A stretch of DNA of 64,000 nucleotides from Dichotomocladium elegans (lineage: Eukaryota; Mucoromycota; Mucoromycetes; Mucorales; Lichtheimiaceae): the NCBI GenBank assembly GCA_025716815.1, contig JAIXMN010000011.1, forward strand, positions 1,008,131 to 1,072,130. Reading direction: 5' to 3'. The position numbers and the translations under genes are program-made. This document shows, one piece after another, positions 53,917 through 64,000 of the stretch. Under the pieces are notes generated by a model. It was given only the letters and a program-made list of their open reading frames with translations. It had not been told where the DNA came from and ran no database searches. Each line of letters starts with the position of its first letter. The stretch's first letter is position 1.

Positions 53917-56900
53917 TCATCTGACAAAACGAGGCCACGCCAGGTGGTCCAAAGAGGGTTGGCACGCGAGATTTTACGCCACGGCTCATCGGTCCGCTGG
54001 TGTTGCAGGAAGGACAAAATGACCACACGCAGCATTGTCGGAGTTGGTAATGCATTGCCGCGCGTCACAAACTTGACCTGCAGGATTCGCATTCGCAATG
54101 TCATTGACGGGAGATCGGCCATCACCATTGGCACAATCGTTGGCAATCAGCGGGCAGTCGGCTGGTTCATTGCAAGCTTGACGCAGCTTTCTTGCGCCTT
54201 TTGAAGGAGGGCGAGCTGGTCGTATGTTAAGGGGGCTATGGCAAGGCCATACTCGAGAATGGGGCGAACAAAGGTACGATACGTACGCAGTGCTGCCCAC
54301 AGACCGAGACCATAACGATGCACCCCTATATGTCGGAACGTAGCCATCGCACCTGTGGCCTTGCTAATGCGGTCTTGTACCAGTTGGTCGCGGTCAATGC
54401 CTTCTTTGCTGAAAGGGATGCCAAGGTACAGGATTTTCAAGAAGAACTTTGCCACAAATTTTGGTTGTTCATATAGACCATCTAGGTTTTTCGTTTTTTT
54501 TGCTTCAAATTCGAATACAAATTTTAGTATTTCGTTGCTACCCTTTTGTCAAATTTAAAGGCAATAGCAGCAAGAACATTTCAATCAAGACTATAGGTGA
54601 GTCTTCTTTCTCCTCTTTTTACACCAGAATAGTTTTGGGAGGCCAACCATTTATGTTTCATTCTAATTTCAAAGGAAGAAGAGAAACGAAATACTAAAAT
54701 CTGTATTCGAATTTGAAGCCCAAAAAAACGAAAAACCTAGATGGTCTATACGAACAACTAAATTTTGTAGCAAACTTCTTCTTGAAAATCCTGTATTTGA
54801 ATGCTTGCACCACTGGAAGAGGCCGCGAGTACAACGTAAAAATGTCACTAGCTGGAGCATTCAGTACTGCGTATTTTTCAGGGTTCCACCAGTATCCTAG
54901 CTGGCGCGAGTGTCGCTCTGCCATGCCTAGCATGTGGCACATGTCCTCAGCAGTACCAAAGAGGGCAACGTCGTCGGCGTAGAGCAGTGCGTTGACTGGC
55001 ATGATGTGGTTGTCAATCCGAGGTGGGGGCTGGCCACCACCAGGGCTTCGATAGTAGCGGAGACGGTTGCTTGCTTCTTCAGAAACCCCCTCGAGGCTTG
55101 TTGTGCGAAGGAGGAGGGGCCGGCGCAGGTGTGCATTAACTCGGAGGGCCGTCGGAAGCGTGTCGATGAAAATGGCGTAGAGCAGAGGGCTAAGGATCGA
55201 GCCTTGCAGGACGCCTTTTGCGGGCCGGATGAAGTGCGATTGGTAGTTTTTCAGGATGACAGCCAGCTGAACATCCTCAAACAAATGACGACAGAGCTGA
55301 AAGGAAGCAGGTGGGAGGTGCCCACGCAGGTGTTCCCAGATGACCTGGCGATCCACAGAGTCATACGCCGCTTTGATGTCGAGGAATGCAACCACTGGCC
55401 ATTCACCATGCTCCTGCTGAAATCGACGCATGAGAATGTACAGCGAGAAGGCTTGGTCCAAGGCACCGCGGTTCTCCCTAAAGCCACCTTGTGCCATATC
55501 CAATGCAGGTATGTGATCGAGCAAGTGTGGCAGCAGGCATCGCTCGAGTATCTTGCGAAAGAGGCTGGTGAGACTGATCGGACGATAGTTACTCGGCTGT
55601 GAGGGATCTCCTTTCTTGTAGATGGGGACTATTTGGGCGGTCCGCCATCCAGGAGGGGTCCACGACCAGCGCCAGCACAGGGTAAACAACGCCTCCAGGA
55701 GTTTGGACAGAGGGATGGCGATGGGCTTGAGCATTGCCCCAGTGATGTGATCGCTTCCGGGGGCTTTCCGCGACGGCATTTGCTTGATGATAGCACGAAT
55801 GCCCGAGGCATTAAAGGGCGATATGCCAAGCAGGGATGGGTCGATGGCTGCAGGAGGGGTGGAGTCTACCAAACGATTTCCGCCAAAAACTTGCTCGAGA
55901 TGAGTTGCCATGCTGGAGGCAGCGTGCAGTGGACCATCAGGATGGGAGAGGGTGGTGGGGGCAGTACGGCTGCGGCGCATGCGCTTGAGGACGGCGTTGA
56001 CCTCCCCTTGTGTTCGCTGTTCCATGGCTTTGCAAAATTGCTTCCACTGTTGGCGGCGTGTCAATCTTAGTTCCCTTCCAAAGGCTTTCTTCGCGGCCTG
56101 GAACCGATTCCACAGCATGGAGCGATTGACTAGGTCACCAGGGGCGTTTCGCCAGCGGCGGTATTCTTCTTCACGTCGATCTGCGAGACGCTGGAGCTCG
56201 TCATTCCAGAACCATTTCCAGTGACGAGGTCGCATCTTTCCACGCGTGACGCTTGCATCCAAGGCGGACTGGATGCTGGCGGTGATCCGGTCACCGAAAT
56301 CCTCTATTAGGTGACGATGGCAGATATGAAACTCGTCGGTCAGATGTGAGAGAATCTCGTCAAGCAGAGGATCTGTTGCGATGGTGAACTTGTCGATGAA
56401 AAGAGCCATGATATCCGGGTCGTTGAGTCGTTGTAGCCGCCAATGTTGCCGGGGCGCTGTAGGTTCTGGTAGTGTTGTTAGAGGCGTGACTGTCAAGAAC
56501 GAGAAGACACACAGGTGGTGGTCTGAGTTGAGAGAGACATCGCTGCAGATCACCAGGGACGGATCTCTTACAGCTAACCGGTTTGAGATGAACAGGTCGA
56601 TGATGCTCGTGCCCAGGGCAGATGCAAATGTGGGCTGGCCATAGGTGAGTGAACCATTCCAGATATGCAAGCCATGCTGTATCACCCAGTCGCGAAGAGT
56701 AGGACCGCGGTCGTTCTGGTCGTGGTCACCGAGTGAGCGGAGCCGAGTGTTGAGATCACCAAGGACGATGGTGCGGTCGTCGATGGTGAGGCTGTTGAGA
56801 AGGTCACGGATTGTAAGAAGATCGAGTGATGGCGGTAAGTAGAGGGAGTGCACTGTATAAGGCCCCATGGTGAAGGAGAGGATATAGGGCGATGTGATGG

Positions 56901-57156
56901 CATGTGGGTGGATATGGAAAGGCAAGTCAGGGCGGGCCAAGAGTGAGACACTCCCAAAACCGCGAGTGGCATTGCGCGGCCTGCGCGCATAGTTGTGGGT
57001 TTGCGTCCAATGTGTGTTGAGTCGACCTTGCATAAGGTATGTTTCTGTGAGAATTAAAATGTCGACATTCATGTTGGTGCAATGTCGAACCACCTCGTCA
57101 GGCGACCGGTTGATGCCAGTCGCGTTTAATAGACCGATGCAAAGTCGATCTATCAT
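53917..57156 (-). pseudogene. LINE L1 ORF2: APE endonuclease and reverse transcriptase
   Basis: ATG 57156 (MIDRLCIGLLNATG). Endonuclease residues lie in LILTETYL, VLGDLNTR and LNSDHHLCVFS. RT: VPIYKKGDPSQPSNYRPISLTS, AQGGFRENRGALDQAF, FLDIKAAYDSVDR, KGVLQGSILSPLLYAIF and the catalytic LLYADDVALFG (about 54985). MITE M5 (54429-54793) interrupts after VQAFKY. It resumes as LGIPFSKEGIDRDQLV and YRTFVRPILEYGLAIAPLT, with a frame break near 54150, and is cut after LVLSDEPPH. The C-terminal zinc region seen in L2 is lost. ORF2 would nick the target and copy the RNA there. Confidence 0.9.
54429..54793 (+). mobile_element. Tc1/mariner-type MITE, copy M5
   Basis: 365 bp, full copy, TA on both sides (54427-54428, 54794-54795), inserted in the LINE L1 RT region directly after the YADD-containing domain. 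Same internal orientation as M2 and M3. Confidence 0.93.
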
Positions 57157-57187
57157 TGACTGTCGTGCATTTCGTCGTCGTCCACAT

Positions 57188-58380
57188 CTCAGCTAATGCC
57201 GAGAATCTTTTCAGCTTCTTCCACAGATGGGATTGGCCGCGGGGCAGGTCGTACTGGGCGTTGACGGACCGCCTGGAATTGCGTTAGTACGTAGCATCCA
57301 AATGGTGGGGTCGTCCACGTCGGTATTCACAAAATGTTGCAAGATCGAGAAACCCAGATGTGCCTTGGGCATTCGAAGACAGGCTCAAAGCATCCGTTGT
57401 TGATAGAGCTCGCGGGCTTTTGCGACACGTTCCTCTGCTGTAAATCCGGCATACGCCGGCTGAATGATGGTGTTGGCTGCGATGGGATCAAAATCGATGG
57501 TGGTGATCTTGGCCTCTGCGAGTTTCGCCTTAAGTTCGCACACAAATGATGCGTGTACCAGCAAACTGGTAACACCGCGAACTGGGAAGTGTACATCAAT
57601 GATGCGCCCTTGAGGGACACCCAGAATTGAGAGTGCCCGTCGGATCTCACTGTGTTGTGTGCGGCGTGGTGATGCAAAGGACAGCATAGCATAGCCTCGG
57701 TTCTCCGGAGATGCTGCTGCTGCAAAGCAGTGGGTTGCCCAGGTGAGCATGCCTTCAGTAGGCTGATCGGTGCGCTGCCGACGGCGCTGGGCGCGAGAGG
57801 GGTGTGTGTTTTTCCGTGCTACTGAGGCCCATGTGAGCTGGCTAGCAGTGGATGTTGCGTTCACTGGACGATGGCGTGAATCCATGGTGGAAGATTCCGG
57901 CACTGCAACTGCATCCATGAATCGTATCACGGCTGGTGTGCCTTCAGGCTGGTTGCTCTCGACCTGCATCGGATTTTCTTCTGTCTGTTGTAGTGAGTTA
58001 CATAAGGTACTCAACTCCTTCCGCAGTGCTGCAGTAGATGCCCTTTCCTGGGCGAGGTCTGCCTTCAGCTGGTCCCGTTCAGCAAGTAGCTCCTGGAGTT
58101 GGTTCATCATCGTGTCATGTGCGGATAATAGCTTCGCCTGCTCGGAGAGCTGATGTTGCACACTCTGTACCCAATTAAATAAATTAATGGAGTGTGGGAG
58201 TTCTACCATGGCTTCTGCCTGGTTTTCGTTCTTGTGCACTTCCTCCATCAAGTTCGCAAATGTCTGCTTGGTTCGCTCTGCCAACTTCACAGTTGGCAGA
58301 CTGTTGCTGATCGGTGTGGCTGATGTTGACTCTATCTCGGAAGTAATAGCGTCCTGGCGCATTGGTGAAGGTTGCATCAT
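57188..58380 (-). pseudogene. LINE L1 ORF1 with one internal TGA
   Basis: First ATG 58380 (MMQPSPMRQDA); the frame is open further upstream without ATG. A basic Pro-rich start, then SINLFNWVQSVQHQLSEQAKLL and a coiled coil (LQELLAERDQLKADLAQERA), then a C-terminal part with GYAMLSFASPRRTQHSEIRRAL and GRIIDVHFPVRGV, consistent with an RNA-binding fold. A TGA at 57385 follows QQRML; the same frame then continues ACLRMPKAHLGFSILQHFV to a stop at 57188, and L2 reads RMLRACIRLPKAHLGYAILRHFV there. So the TGA replaces an Arg codon. ORF1 ends about 30 bases before ORF2. It would bind the LINE RNA. Confidence 0.82.
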
Positions 58381-58919
58381 TCGCTTTTTCACCAGCTGTG
58401 GTGGGCCTGGGATCTTTGTTGCACGTGGCACAAGTGAATGCCTACGCTTTGCACGTGTGTTGGGAGCCGTGGTGCTGCTGTCGGGCACGTTAGAAGTGTC
58501 GGTGGTGGTTGCGGGAGTCGTAATGGAGTTTGTAATGGTGGCAGTTGTTGGGGCGAAAATTTCGACGGGCCGGAGAAAGTGTTTTACCGAAAAAGTATAT
58601 AAAGACCTCGAATTCGCCGCGCGCGATGCTCGACAAGGTCTCGCTTCTATGGCGCAGTCAAAACATTTTATATTTTATTGAGGGGACGTATGGCCCCCGC
58701 CTGTTGGCATATGGCCGCTCCATTAGCGTCTATAAGTGGGCTGATAGATGTATGGGAATACAGTGTGAATTTCCAAGTGGTGCATTAAAAACCCCTGAGG
58801 GGAAAAGCCAACCACTGGTAAGAAAGAAGAAAATAAATGAAAAAGTATGTGCCTTTTGGCACCAGCATGAGGGCAAGCCGTACTGGTTGTGGGGTCTAAT
58901 CTACAGCTTCTTGTCTAAG

Positions 58920-61900
58920 TCAGGCCAGATCCACTGCAAGGGCTTGGTCGAGCGCCAGCACTGGGTCGTCTTCGCCCATGTACTCATGAGGATCGGCTTC
59001 GGCATGACTGAGAAAGTCTACCCATCGAAGGTAGCGAAGTAGGGCAGGCCAGGTGTCAATCCATTGTCGGGTTTTGAGTCCGGAAGCATTCCGGGGAAGC
59101 GCGTTGCACAAAAAATCCACGGGGTGTTCATTACCTCGGAACGGGTGTGGATATGCTGACTGCAGGTCCTCCATGGCGGCGAGCACCAATGGACAGGCAT
59201 TGTAATGCATGCGGTCGGCTTTTTCCTGTCCACACTGACATGGGCGAAGTGGATATGACGGTAGCCAGTGCATTCGCCAGTGCTGCAAACGGTGGCGGTC
59301 ACGCGTGCATGCTGGCAGAAACATAATCGGGTCGATCTGCCTCGTTGGGCGGAGTCGTGAGATGGTGGGGAATCGGCGGCGGCGAGCGAATTCCAAGTCA
59401 CGGTGGTGGCTGACCGCGGCATGAATTGGGTCCAGCGGTGGGTCGGTGGCAGTGACCAGGCTTTTCCACGTTCTCCACACCGGGTTTGCTCTCGATAGCT
59501 TTCGCCAGTTGTCATCAGTACGCATGTGGCTTAACCATGTTAGCATGATTGAGCGCAACATTGTTGGGGTTGGCAAATCGTATGCACGGGCTACAAACTT
59601 GGCTTGCAGTATTTGTACCCAGAGCTGCATCGATGGGAGGTCAGCCATTACCATAGGAATGATGGTGGGGAGACGACGAGACACTGTGCTGTTCATTGCG
59701 AGTTTGACACAGCTGACCTGTGCTTTGTGCAGAAGTTGTAGCTGTGAAGCTGTTAGCGGGGCAATGGCGAGACCGTATTCCAGGACGGGACGCACGAACG
59801 TTCGATAGGCACGCAAAGCAGCCCACATGCCAATGCCATATCGATGGATGCCGACTTGTTGCAGTATGCTCATGGCACTAGTAGCTTTTCCCATACGTTC
59901 TAGGACGAGACGGTTGCGATCCAATCCGTGGGCACCAAAGGGGACACCAAGGTACTTGAAGGATGGGGCGGTGGGGATTGGAGAGTTATACAGGCTAAAG
60001 TTCCAGCCATCAGGGGCGTTGAGCATGACACATTTGTCGGGGTGCCAGCGGAAGCCGAGTTCGATTGAGTGGATTTCAGCGATAGCGAGCATGAGCACCA
60101 TGTCTTCAGGTGATCCAACGAGCGCGACATCGTCTGCGTAGAGTAACGCATTGGCAATTAGCAAGTCAGTGTCTGGGCGGCGGCGCAGACGACCTCCTCG
60201 AAGGTTCTGCGTATAGTTCAGTCTATTGCTTCTGGCTTCTGTGACATTGTTGACCGGAGTGGTGTGGATGACTAGCGGGCGCGATAAGACAGGCACACGG
60301 GAGCGCAGGGCCTGTGGAAGTGAGTCAATAAATACAGCGTATAGCAGGGGACTGAGGATAGAGCCCTGCAGGACACCGCGGGCAGGTTGGATAAACCGTG
60401 ACTGATGATACTGAAGAATGACAGCGACGTGAACATCTTCGAAGAGGTGGCGGCATAGCTGTAGTAAAGGCCCAGGGACATGACCTCGTAATCGAGACCA
60501 GATCACCTTTCTGTCAACGGAATCATAGGCGGCCTTAATATCCAGAAAGGCCACGACAGGCCACGCATCATACATCTGCTGATACCGGCGCATCAGCATC
60601 TGCAAGCAAAAGGCTTGGTCCAGCGCACCACGGTTTTGTCAGAATCCACCTTGAGCAATGTCCAAGGCAGGAATTTTGGACAGGAGACGTGGGAGCATGC
60701 ATCTTTCCAGTATTTTGCGAAAAAGGCTTGTGAGGCTGATTGGCCTGAAGTTGCCAGGCTGTGCAGGGTCGCCTTTCTTGTAAATGGGTACGACTTGCGC
60801 TATGCGCCATTCTTTTGGAGTCCACGACCATCGCCAGCAGAGCGTAAAAAAATCCGTGAGGAGCTCAGCGAGAGGGACAGCAATTGGCTTCAGCATGGCC
60901 CCGGTGATGTGATCGACGCCTGGTGCTTTACGGCTGGGCTGGACACGGATAGCGTCTATGACATCCTTGAGTCGAAAGGGTGAAGCACCCATCTCAGCAG
61001 GATCAATACCAGGAGGTGGTCGGGTGCCCTCTTGCAGGGTCCCCCCGAACACGCTCTCAAGGTGTGACGCCATCATCTCTGCTGCTTGGTGTGGCCCATC
61101 ATGATGCGATAGCCACACGGAGGTCTGTCGGCTACGACGCATTCGTTTAATTACCGCGTTCATCTCGCCGTGAGGCTTGTGTTCCATTGTCCGGCAGAAT
61201 TGCTTCCAGTGTGTTCGTCGAGTCCGTCGAAGTTCTTTGTCGAATGTGTCCCTAGTTCGGATAAAGTGCGCCCAAAGGATAGACCGCGCAACAAAGTTTT
61301 CGCCGGCGGTACGCCACGCACGATATGCCGCTTCGCGGGCATCTGCCAAACGCTGGAGCTCCTCGGTCCAAAACCATTTCCAATGCTTTGGCCGCATACG
61401 CCCTCGAGTCACGCTCTCATCCAATGCCTGTGTAATGCAGTTAGTAATGCGCGTACCAAGTTGTTCGATAATGTCGGCGCGTGTTAGATGGAAGTTACTG
61501 ATATTGAGGTGCGTGTCGATTTCTTTCCCTATGGGCTCAGCGATTCGGGTGAACTGCTGTACGTACAGCTCGAGTATTTCTGGGTCTTGAAGACGCTGTA
61601 GTTTCCAGTGTAGGCGTGGAGCGTTAGGTAAGGGCGTTGGTTGGATCGGGACGGTCGGGACAAAAGAAAACTCGCAAAGATGGTGGTCAGAGTTCAGTGA
61701 GAGCTCCTGATGGACTACAAGGGATGGGTCGCGTACGGCGTCGTAGCGAGAGACGAAGAGGTCGATGATACTTGAGCCTAGATGGGACTCAAATGTAAAT
61801 TGGCCTCGAGCCAAGGTACTGTTCCAGATGTGGAGTCCCCTTTCCATGATCCAATCACGGAACGGGGGGCCACGTTCGTTAGTGATCCGATCACCAAGAA

Positions 61901-62324
61901 GATCGGTGATCCGCGTATTGAAGTCGCCCAGGAGAATGGTGTTCTCTTCGATAGTGAGGTTGTCGAGGATGCGGTTGTATTGTTGTAGTGGGAGGGAAGG
62001 CGGTAGGTAGAGTCCATGGATCATGTAATGCCCCAGCTCGAAGCTGAGGATGTAGGGTGATGAGTTTGCGAGGCGGTGGATGTGGTATGGGAATTCTGGT
62101 CGAACCAGTAATGTGAGCCCTCCAATGCCGCGTGTGCCGTTGGTCGGTGTGTGTGCATAGTTGTGATGTTGGATCCAGTCCGTGGTAAGTCGTCCGTTAG
62201 TTAGGTATGTTTCGGTTAGTAAAATAAGGTCAATGTTGAAATTAACGCAATGTCGTAATAGCTCGTCCGGTGATCGTTGAAGTCCTCGAGCATTCAATAA
62301 ACCAATCTTGATGTGGTTTATCAT
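58920..62324 (-). pseudogene. LINE L2 ORF2 with a single internal stop
   Basis: ATG 62324 (MINHIKIGLLNARG), 1134 codons to the stop at 58920, broken only by TGA at 60636-60638 between GGF and QNRGALDQAF. L1 has Arg at that point. Endonuclease: LLTETYLT, LGDFNTRITD, LNSDHHLCEFS. RT: VVPIYKKGDPAQPGNFRPIS, FLDIKAAYDSVDRK, RGVLQGSILSPLLYAVF, LLYADDVALVG (about 60130). After the RT there is a Cys/His segment CQCGQEKADRMHYNACP (about 59195-59245), as in many LINEs, and a C-terminal helix region. All catalytic residues are present, so one substitution separates it from an open ORF2. Confidence 0.9.
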
Positions 62325-62358
62325 TGTTGCATGTCTTCCGTCGTTGCATCTTCACCGT

Positions 62359-63610
62359 CTACGTCAATAGCGTCCTCTGGCGTCTGGAGGGTGCCAAAAA
62401 CGGTTCGGCATCGTCTTGGGATGGAACCGCTAATTGTCTCCGTGTTGGGCGAGGGCGTGCTAAGAGGAAGCGCTCGAGGATTGACTGGTCCAGACGGTGC
62501 GGGTCATTGGCTGCCACATCGGCCACGAAATGGCGGAGGATTGCATAGCCTAGGTGCGCTTTGGGCAGGCGGATGCAAGCCCTCAGCATTCGCTCTGAGT
62601 ACAACTCGCGAGCTTTCTCGATGCGTTGATCGGCAGTAAGGTCGGCATAAGCGGGCTGGACTATCGTATTAGCTGCGACGGGATCAAAATCGATCAACGT
62701 TATTTTAGCCTGAGCGAGCTTCTCTTTAAGCTCGTTGACGAAGGAGGAGTGTACAGCAAGCTGGTAACACCGCGCACGGGAAAATGCACGTCTATGATGC
62801 GCCCTTGAGGTACACCAAGGATTGCAAGCGCCCTTCTGACCTCGCTGTGTTGCGTTCGACGAGGGGATGAGAGATACAGCATCGCGTACCCCCGATTGCC
62901 ATCAACTGCTGCCGGTGCGAAGCAGCGGCTAGCCCAGTTTCTCATACCTTCGGTTGGTTGATCGACGCGTTGGCGACGACGTTGGGCGCGAGATGGAGGC
63001 ATGTGCTTTTTTGCAACAGAAGCCCAGGTAGTCGGGGAATTCTTTTGCGGTGTGGCATTGGTAAGATTGGCAGGACGATGCCGCGAATCCATGGTAGAGG
63101 TGCCTGGAATAGCTACTGCGTCCATGAAACGCACCACCGCAGATGGGCGTTCTGGCATGATGCTACCTTCTTGCGTTGGGGTGTATGGCTGCTGCGAGGT
63201 GGGGTTACGCAATGCGTCTAGTTCTTGACGGAGTTCTGCCGCAATCGCTTGTTCCTGAGCAAGGGCTGCTTTGAGTTGATCTCGCTCAGTGAGGAGTTCT
63301 TGCAATTGGCCCATCATGTTGTCATGGGCAGACACCAGCTGCTTCTGTTCGGCAAGTTGATGTTTCATCTCTGAGAGCTGCCGTTGTACAGTTTGCACCC
63401 AATTAAACAAGTTAATTGAGTGTGGCACCTCTACTGGAGTTGCGATGGGTGTGTCATTTGCTTGCATTTCCAGTATTAATTTATCAAATGGCTGGTCCAC
63501 AGGGGGGTCGCTTGCGGGGAGGGCAGGTTATCGCTGATCCGTGTCGCCGATGATGGCTCTATCTCGGAGTATAGCATCCTGGCGCATTGGTGAAGGTTGC
63601 ATCATTCGCT
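62359..63610 (-). pseudogene. LINE L2 ORF1 with frameshifts
   Basis: Same plan as L1 ORF1: MMQPSPMRQDA near 63600; a frame break near 63520; HSINLFNWVQTVQRQL and coiled coil QELLTERDQLKAALAQEQA; WASVAKKHMPPSRAQRRRQR; GYAMLYLSSPRRTQHSEVRRALAILGV. One base is missing at about 62758 compared with L1 (TTGCTGTACAC against TTGCTGGTACAC), and the remainder (KITLIDFDPVAANT to RQRTLLT) follows in the next frame to 62359, 35 bases before ORF2. Confidence 0.82.
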
Positions 63611-63881
63611 TTTTCACCGGCTGTGGTGGGCCTGGGATCTTTGTTGCACGTGGCACAAGTGAATGCCTATGCTTTGCACGTGTGTTGGGAGCCGTGGTGC
63701 TGCTGTCAGGCACGTTAGAAGTGTCGGTGGTGGTTGCGGGAGTCGTAATGGAGTTTGTAATGATGGCAGTTGTTGGGGCGAAAATTTCGACGGGCCGGAG
63801 AAAGTGTTTTACCAAAAAAGTATATAAAGACCTCGAATTCGCCGCGCGCGATGCTCGACAAGGTCTCGCTTCTATGGCGCA

Positions 63882-64000
63882 ATTGAAAAGTTATTTATTG
63901 GTTTTGGAGCATGGTTGTGGCTGGCGCCTATGGGCATGTGGCCGCTCCGTGACAGTACAAAAGGATGTCGGATAAAATTAAAGTTACAATGCCGATCAGA
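63882..64000 (-). mobile_element. LINE L3, 3' tail only (continues beyond the window)
   Basis: Directly after the L2 5' end. Its ATTTATTG and GGGCATGTGGCCGCTCC match the 3' UTR of L2 (ATTTTATTG, GGCATATGGCCGCTCC at 58671-58719) in the same orientation and spacing. It indicates a third head-to-tail LINE. Confidence 0.7.

Larger units (their letters stand above)
53917..58656 (-). mobile_element. LINE L1, 3' truncated
   Basis: Non-LTR retrotransposon with ORF1 and ORF2 (APE endonuclease plus RT). The 5' end at about 58656 (TGCGCCATAG...) is shared with L2. It is cut at its 3' side within ORF2 at 53917 and interrupted by MITE M5. Its 5' end abuts the 3' end of L2. Confidence 0.88.
58657..63881 (-). 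mobile_element. LINE L2, near full length
   Basis: 5225 bp: 5' UTR with TTTATATAC (about 63818-63826), ORF1, ORF2, 3' UTR of about 260 bp with AATAAAATA near the 3' end (58670-58680, minus strand). It lies exactly between the 5' end of L1 and the 3' tail of L3, all in the same direction. Confidence 0.9.

Noticed and set aside
63882..64000. Chromosome terminus at the window end
   Set aside because: No telomere-type short repeat is present; the sequence simply continues as LINE 3' tail, so the end is not visible here.

Overview
This is a eukaryotic, almost certainly fungal, window. The one clear host gene is a six-exon choline-transporter-like gene (PNS1) with 51-68 bp GT-AG introns. Nearly everything else is transposable-element DNA. 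Chromodomain Ty3/Gypsy elements, LINEs with an APE-type endonuclease, Merlin, hAT, Harbinger and Tc1/mariner elements together suggest an early-diverging fungus, perhaps Mucoromycota; that placement is inference. Gene poverty and deep nesting fit a pericentric or subtelomeric block.

Layout. 1-6180: an old solo LTR (family A) at the 3' end of PNS1, a decayed Harbinger transposase and a decayed Gag-like frame. 6181-17972: a Gypsy element (E1) that carries a second copy of its own family (E2, 11477-17336) in the opposite orientation. 17973-20974: remnant of a third Gypsy (F) with a MITE in its RT. 20975-27856: the LTR and gag start of a Gypsy of family D, split by an intact Gypsy (A, 21943-27597) with identical LTRs. 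27857-36516: a Merlin transposon, two Tc1/mariner-like transposase genes, one unknown two-exon gene and two MITEs. 36517-50441: one Gypsy (B, minus strand) expanded to about 14 kb by nested insertions. These are a second Merlin copy, a 5.6-kb hAT (itself carrying a family A LTR that carries another solo LTR) and a solo family A LTR. 50442-53749: a second D element, split by a solo family B LTR. 53752-64000: head-to-tail LINEs (L1, L2, start of L3), all with 3' ends toward low coordinates.

Most insertions are proven by target-site duplications visible in the sequence: CAGAG (E2), CTCCG (A), AATCTCTG (Merlin 2), CGCGTTTC (hAT), CAGGG (solo LTR A5), TTCAG (solo LTR C), CCTAC (solo LTR B2) and TA (MITEs). 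This gives a relative insertion history. Three places break the pattern: E1, Merlin 1 and the partial MITE at 53752 have flanks that do not match, pointing to later rearrangement (or misassembly).

Coding potential: only element A and the two Merlin copies look fully intact. E1 and E2 carry small, different lesions. LINE L2 ORF2 is open except for one TGA codon, but its ORF1 is frameshifted. The most interesting observations are the LINE head-to-tail array, the self-nested inverted Gypsy pair, the lack of a usual tRNA primer site after the LTR in three Gypsy families, a tRNA-Val-like sequence inside Merlin, and a long-hairpin MITE family found mostly inside other transposons' coding sequences.
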